A stretch of 44,588 nt of DNA from an uncultured Clostridia bacterium. GTDB lineage: Bacteria; Bacillota; Clostridia; Oscillospirales; Oscillospiraceae. Location: contig CAMVAV010000013.1 of NCBI GenBank assembly GCA_947165595.1, positions 1 to 44,588 of the forward strand. The letters are read 5' to 3'. The notes under the pieces were generated by a model. The model was not told the DNA's origin and did no database searches. It worked only from the letters and a program-made list of their open reading frames with translations. The position numbers and the translations under genes are program-made. This document shows, piece after piece, positions 40,641-44,588 of this stretch (its first letter is position 1; each line of letters begins with the position of its first letter).

Positions 40641-41267
40641 TCAGCGGCGGATGCTGCCGGAGGTCGTCTCCGTGCGGCGCGCCGTCGTCTGGGGCGCGGG
40701 CGCGGAGGTGGAGAGGTAATCCGCGCTGACCCAGCCGAACTTGCTGCCGTACTTGACGAAGGACCAGCCGCCCTCCTGCGCCGCGACCTGCACCTTTTCG
40801 GCGTAGTCGATGGTCGTGATGCGGTCATAGTTCGTGCCGGGACCGCTGCGGAGGTTGACGCCGGCGGTCGTATAATAGGTGGCGTAGCCGTCCAGCACGT
40901 TCGTGGGCTTGACCGTGACCTCGCTGTGGCCGGAGAGATCGAGCCAGGAGACGTCGGTTCCGGTCCCTGCGGGCTCCGTCGTATTCGTGGGGATCTGGCC
41001 CGTGGAGGGGAGCGCCGGCTGATTCGGCGTCGTGGGATTCTGCTTCTTGCGCGCGTCCTCCAACTCCTCCTCGAGCCGGCTGACGGTGGCGGTGAGCTCC
41101 TTGACCTCCTCCTCGGACGCCTTGAGCTTCTTGCTGACGCTGCCCAGCCGGAGTCCGAAGACGATCGACATGATCAGAAGAATGATCACGGCGGCGACCA
41201 GACACAGGAACAGGATGAACAGCGGATTGTATTTTTGATTTTTACGCGTAACGCGGCGACCTTCCAT
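40641..41267 (-). CDS. Membrane-anchored bacterial SH3 (SH3b) domain protein
   Basis: 208 residues. A basic start (RRVTRKNQK) is followed by one TM helix (~16-40), a coiled coil (~45-75, KKLKASEEEVKELTATVSRL), a Thr/Pro linker, and an SH3b domain at ~130-185 (GVNLRSGPGTNYDRITTID ... GWSFVKYGSKFGWVSADYL). The tail is Thr/Ala-rich. It is probably a single-pass protein with the SH3b outside, binding cell-wall peptide or a partner; no hydrolase domain is fused. GGGAGG precedes the ATG and a good promoter lies ~35 bases further. Confidence 0.9.
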   Translation of the reverse strand: MEGRRVTRKNQKYNPLFILFLCLVAAVIILLIMSIVFGLRLGSVSKKLKASEEEVKELTATVSRLEEELEDARKKQNPTTPNQPALPSTGQIPTNTTEPAGTGTDVSWLDLSGHSEVTVKPTNVLDGYATYYTTAGVNLRSGPGTNYDRITTIDYAEKVQVAAQEGGWSFVKYGSKFGWVSADYLSTSAPAPQTTARRTETTSGSIRR

Positions 41268-41300
41268 AATATTGACCTCCCTGCGAATCGTATCAGGCTT

Positions 41301-41330
41301 ATTCTACAAGATGTTGTTGCTTTATGTCAA
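41301..41330 (-). promoter_or_regulatory. Promoter of the SH3b gene
   Basis: Minus strand TTGACA (41330-41325), 18-base spacer, TAGAAT (41306-41301). Confidence 0.75.
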
Positions 41331-41359
41331 GTGGTGCTTGTCTGATTAGACGACAAAAT

Positions 41360-41388
41360 TTGCAAAAAGTTTCATCCTGTTTTATAAT
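41360..41388 (+). promoter_or_regulatory. Promoter of the O-antigen-ligase-like gene
   Basis: TTGCAA (41360-41365), 17-base spacer, TATAAT (41383-41388), back to back with the divergent SH3b promoter. Confidence 0.8.
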
Positions 41389-41422
41389 AAAATCACAGAA
41401 CCGAAAGGGGGGTGCACCGGCG

Positions 41423-42700
41423 ATGCTGCGGATGAGACGATCCCGCGCGCTCGCGGAGCGCGCCTCCTATTTGTATGCCTGCGCGCTGCTGACGGTGCAC
41501 GGTCTGTTTCTTCCCTTCGGCGGCTATGAGCGCATGATGGAGGGAAAGTACGTCTGCTACCTTGCGCTGACGCTGGGCTGGCTCGCGGCGATGTGCGTCC
41601 TGACGCCGCCGGAGCGTCCGCGCATGACGGCGGCACTGTGGTGCGGCGCGGCGTATCTCGGCTGCTCCGCGCTCTCGGCGCTGCTCTCGCCCTATGGGGC
41701 GCGGACCCTGCTCGGCGGCCCGCGGCGCGACGGGCTGGTGACGCTGGCGCTCTATGCCGCGGCGTTTTTCCTTCTGTCGCGGTATCTGCGTCCCGACCGC
41801 CGTCTGCTTTGGCTTTCCGCCGGCGCCTCGGCGCTGAGCGGCATCCTCGCGCTCGCGCAGCTTTCCGGCCTCGATCCGCTGGGGCTCTATCCGCCGGGGC
41901 TGCGCTACGGCGACGGGGACGCCGCCTATCCCGGCTACTACGCGGGGACCTCCGGGAACGTCGATTTCACGGCGTTTTTGCTCGCGCTCGCGCTCTGCGT
42001 GCTGCTTGCGGCGCTGCTGCTGCGGCGGCTGTGGGGGCTTGCGCCGTTTGCGGCGCTGCTGCTCTGGACGCTTGCGCGGCTCGGCGTCGCGGCGGCGTGG
42101 GTGGGGCTTGCGTTCGCCGCCGTCTGGAGCCTTCCGCTGCTGCTGCGGCGGCGGTGGGCATACGCGCTTTCCGCCGCGCTGACCCTTGCCGCGCTCGTCT
42201 GGCTGCGGACCTACGCCGGGACGGAGCAGACGCTCGCGGAGGCGTCGCGGCTGCTGCACGGCGAGTTCGACGGTTCCTTCGGCTCCGGACGGCTGAGCAT
42301 CTGGCGCGACTGCCTGCCCCTCGTGCGGGAGCGCCCGCTCTTCGGCGGCGGACCGGACACGCTCTGGCTGCGCGGCGTCGAGCCCTTCACCTGGTATCGC
42401 GACGGCGTTGCCGTGCCGGCCGACATCACCGCCGCGCACAACGAGTACCTCAACATCCTGGTCAATCAGGGCGCCCTGGCGCTGGCGGCGTATCTGGGTA
42501 TCCTGGGCTGCTCGCTCGCGCGCTGCTTCCGCCATCCGGCGGAGCCGCGCCTCGTTCTCTGCGGCGCGGGGCTTCTGTGCTACGCCGCGATGGCGTTCTT
42601 TTCGATCTCGACCTGCATCACGGCGCCCTATGTCTGGCTGCTGCTCGCCGTCGCGCAGGGCGGCGCGGAGGAGAGAGAGGACGTCAAAATTGCCTGTTGA
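41423..42700 (+). CDS. O-antigen ligase / polymerase-like membrane protein
   Basis: 425 residues from the ATG at 41423, behind AAGGGGGG; the region upstream is promoter. About 11-12 TM helices. The Wzy_C/WaaL-type periplasmic loop is recognisable: SGRLSIWRDCLPLVRERPLF, GGGPDT and then AHNEYLNILVNQGALALAAY with the conserved His. Such proteins join or polymerise surface glycans; in a Gram-positive the product might be a capsule, teichoic-like polymer or glycoprotein glycan. There are no glycan genes next to it, so its role is unclear. It stops exactly in the -35 box of the following ATPase promoter. Confidence 0.85.
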   Translation: MLRMRRSRALAERASYLYACALLTVHGLFLPFGGYERMMEGKYVCYLALTLGWLAAMCVLTPPERPRMTAALWCGAAYLGCSALSALLSPYGARTLLGGPRRDGLVTLALYAAAFFLLSRYLRPDRRLLWLSAGASALSGILALAQLSGLDPLGLYPPGLRYGDGDAAYPGYYAGTSGNVDFTAFLLALALCVLLAALLLRRLWGLAPFAALLLWTLARLGVAAAWVGLAFAAVWSLPLLLRRRWAYALSAALTLAALVWLRTYAGTEQTLAEASRLLHGEFDGSFGSGRLSIWRDCLPLVRERPLFGGGPDTLWLRGVEPFTWYRDGVAVPADITAAHNEYLNILVNQGALALAAYLGILGCSLARCFRHPAEPRLVLCGAGLLCYAAMAFFSISTCITAPYVWLLLAVAQGGAEEREDVKIAC

Positions 42701-42725
42701 AATATGCCAAAATTTATAATACAAT
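42697..42725 (+). promoter_or_regulatory. Promoter of the V-type ATPase operon
   Basis: TTGAAA (42697-42702) overlaps the stop codon of the preceding gene; 17-base spacer; TACAAT (42720-42725). Confidence 0.75.
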
Positions 42726-42772
42726 ATGTAAGGTTTGAAATGCAACGGAAAGCGTGGTGATAGGAAATGACA

Positions 42773-43081
42773 ATGGATGCCATCCGAAAGGTCACGGAGG
42801 TCGAGGACAAGAGCCGCGCCGAAAAGGCGGACGCCGAAGCGCGCGTCAGGCAGGCGCTTGCCGAGGCGGAGCGTGAGGGCCAGTCGCAGCTCCAGAAGGC
42901 GCGCCGCGAGGCGGCGGAGAACGGAAAGGAGCTGCTGCGGCAGGCGGAGGCACGCGCCGCGGAGGCGGCGAAGGAGGTCGCGAAACGCGCGGAGGCGGAG
43001 AGCGACGCCCTGCGCAGCGCCGCGAAAGGCCGCCTGGACGAGGCGGCGGAAATGATCGTCGGAAGGGTCGTGAAGAGCTGA
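42773..43081 (+). CDS. V/A-type ATP synthase peripheral-stalk subunit (H/G-like)
   Basis: 102 residues from the ATG at 42773, seven bases behind AGGA (an ATG at 42767 is too close to that site). Almost the whole chain is a charged heptad coiled coil (KADAEARVRQALAEAEREGQ, AEAAKEVAKRAEAESDALR) with a short hydrophobic end EMIVGRVVKS. This is the pattern of the AhaH/NtpF-type stalk subunit that pairs with subunit E and links the motor to subunit I. Its position immediately before subunit I supports this. The start of subunit I follows the stop with no gap. Confidence 0.85.
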   Translation: MDAIRKVTEVEDKSRAEKADAEARVRQALAEAEREGQSQLQKARREAAENGKELLRQAEARAAEAAKEVAKRAEAESDALRSAAKGRLDEAAEMIVGRVVKS

Positions 43082-44588
43082 ATGATCGTTAAAATGAAAA
43101 AGCTCCGTGTGATCGCGATGGCCGGCGAACGGGAGCGGCTGCTCAGCGGGCTGCTGCACCTGGGCTGTCTGGAGATCAGCGAGCCCACGGAGAAGCTGGC
43201 GGACCCCGAGTGGCGGGAGCTCCTGCACAGGGAGAACGCCGCCGCCGCGCAGCGCAGGAGCGAGCTCGCGGACGTGAACACCGCGCTCGACGCCATAAAG
43301 CGCTACGGGACGACGAAGGAAAAGGCGCTTCACCTGCGCCCCGGCGTCACGGAGGAGACCTTCCTCAGCGCGGAGACCGTGGAGACCGCGGACAAGGCGA
43401 GCCGGGAGATCAACGACACGCTCAAAAAGCTCTCCGCGCTCCGCACGGACGAGGGGCGGCTGCTGGGGCGGCGCGCGAGCCTTGCCCCGTGGGAGGCGCT
43501 GGACGTCCCACTGGATTTCCACGGCACGGCGCACACGGTCTGTCGGCTGGAGGTCTGCCCCGCGGGCGTCGATATGAACGCGGTGCGCGCGGAGCTGGAC
43601 GCGGCGGACGCCGGCGCGGAGCTCTATGAGATCGGCGCGGACAAGCAGCAGCGCTATGTGTGCCTGCTCTGCCTGCGCTCGGAGGAGGGCAGCGTGCAGG
43701 AGCTTCTGCGCGCCCACGGCTTCAGCGTGACGGCGTTCTCGGCGCTCACCGGCAGCGCGGCGGACAACATCGGCGCGGTGGACGCGCGGCTCGCCGAGAA
43801 CCGAGACGCCCAGAAGGAGACGGAGGAAAAGCTCGCGAAGGGAGAGCGCTCGCGCGACGCGCTGCGGCTCTATGCCGACCGGCTGGAGACGGAGGCGGCG
43901 CGCGAGGACAGCACCGCGGCGCTGCTGACCGACGGCACGATCGTGTTTTTCGAGGGCTGGGCGCCCGCGGAGCGCATGGACGACGTCGGCGCCCTGCTGG
44001 ACGACTGCTCCTGCGCGTGGGAGGCGGAGGACCCGGCGGAGGAGGATATCCCCAACGTGCCGGTCGCGCTCAAGAACAACTGGTTCACCCGCCCGCTCAA
44101 CATGGTGACGGATATGTATTCGCTGCCGTCGTACCGCGGCGTGGACCCGAACCCGCTGATGTCGTTCTTCTTCATCCTGTTCTACGGGATCATGATGGCG
44201 GACATGGGCTACGGGCTGGTGATGATCCTCATTTCGCTCGTCGTGATCAAAAAGTCGAACCCCAACGGACCGACGATGCGGAACATGATGCCCCTGATGG
44301 GCTACTGCGGCGTGAGCACCTTTATCATGGGCGCGCTGACGGGCGGCTTCTTCGGAGATTTCATCCCGCAGCTGCTCAAGATCGTCAACCCGGCGAGCAC
44401 CTTTCAAATGCCGGCGCTCTTTAACCCGCTGGACGACGCGGTGACGGCGCTGGTCGGCTCGCTGGTGCTGGGGCTGATCCACATCTTCTTCGGCATGGGC
44501 GTGAGCGTGAGCATGAAGGTCCGGCGCGGCGAGACGATGGACGCGCTGTGCAACGAGGGCGCGTGGTATCTGGTCTTTGCCCTCGGCG
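43082..44588 (+). CDS. ntpI: V/A-type ATP synthase subunit I (partial, runs off the window)
   Basis: About 502 residues are visible, with no stop before the window end; the family is ~640-660 residues. The N-terminus MIVKMKKLRVIAMAGERERL is typical. A long helical cytoplasmic part (coiled coils around 45-110 and 215-270) ends in FFEGWAPAERMDD. The membrane part begins at ~350 with PLMSFFFILFYGIMMADMGYGL, a family hallmark, followed by three more TM helices. Subunit I is the stator that carries the proton/sodium half-channels next to the K ring. The remaining operon (K, E, C, F, A, B, D) would be expected beyond the window. Confidence 0.93.
   Translation, partial: MIVKMKKLRVIAMAGERERLLSGLLHLGCLEISEPTEKLADPEWRELLHRENAAAAQRRSELADVNTALDAIKRYGTTKEKALHLRPGVTEETFLSAETVETADKASREINDTLKKLSALRTDEGRLLGRRASLAPWEALDVPLDFHGTAHTVCRLEVCPAGVDMNAVRAELDAADAGAELYEIGADKQQRYVCLLCLRSEEGSVQELLRAHGFSVTAFSALTGSAADNIGAVDARLAENRDAQKETEEKLAKGERSRDALRLYADRLETEAAREDSTAALLTDGTIVFFEGWAPAERMDDVGALLDDCSCAWEAEDPAEEDIPNVPVALKNNWFTRPLNMVTDMYSLPSYRGVDPNPLMSFFFILFYGIMMADMGYGLVMILISLVVIKKSNPNGPTMRNMMPLMGYCGVSTFIMGALTGGFFGDFIPQLLKIVNPASTFQMPALFNPLDDAVTALVGSLVLGLIHIFFGMGVSVSMKVRRGETMDALCNEGAWYLVFALG

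Noticed and set aside
41393-44482. A 1029-codon minus-strand frame over the O-antigen-ligase and ATPase genes
   Set aside because: Antisense shadow; both plus-strand genes show family motifs, promoters and ribosome sites.

Overview
The window looks like the chromosome of a strictly anaerobic, GC-rich gut Clostridium relative, most likely an Oscillospiraceae-type Firmicute. This is inferred from the mix of genes: an acyl-CoA dehydrogenase with EtfBA (butyrate-type electron bifurcation), oxygen-sensitive class III ribonucleotide reductase, ATP-dependent PEP carboxykinase, a V/A-type ATPase operon, clostripain-like and serpin lipoproteins, sigmaA-type promoters (TTGACA-17-TATTAT class), strong GGAGG ribosome binding sites and GC-rich codon use. 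No rRNA, tRNA or CRISPR array was found.

Layout. 1-2257: end of an acyl-CoA dehydrogenase, then etfB and etfA with a terminator. 2330-4967: a small lipoprotein and a membrane-bound degenerate-GGDEF/EAL protein. 5064-9257: nrdG, an nrdD carrying a C-terminal redoxin domain, and trxB, which together look like a self-contained anaerobic deoxynucleotide module. 9268-12036 (minus strand): an NCS2 permease coupled to a cysteine desulfidase/serine dehydratase-like enzyme. 12040-12636: a long intergenic stretch, partly AT-rich, with a possible small RNA. 12637-19404: serpin lipoprotein, M20 amidohydrolase (minus), chemoreceptor, pckA. 19408-26788 (minus): an MMPL/RND transporter followed, with overlap, by a giant exported GLUG-repeat/helical/membrane protein. 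26927-27964: a probable NiCo (czcD) riboswitch and a cation diffusion facilitator.

27994-30322 is an AT-rich insertion with terminal inverted repeats and a 9-bp target duplication. It carries a restriction endonuclease, its DNA methyltransferase and a decayed XRE regulator, and it has split a bidirectional terminator that lay between the CDF gene and a DUF212/PAP2-like gene. 31003-33501 (minus): an OmpR-type two-component system and a PepSY-type small protein; the regulator and PepSY promoters share a 24-base motif. 33653-35102: a CPA2 antiporter. 35101-40032 (minus): clostripain-like lipoprotein, a small unknown protein and phosphoketolase. 40163-44588: a NifX-like protein, an SH3b membrane protein (minus), an O-antigen-ligase-like membrane protein, and the first two genes of a V-ATPase operon that runs off the end.

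Three regions deserve most attention: the transposon-like restriction-modification insertion, the NrdD-redoxin fusion beside TrxB, and the MMPL transporter paired with the giant GLUG protein. All product names are from reading sequence motifs; no database search was run.
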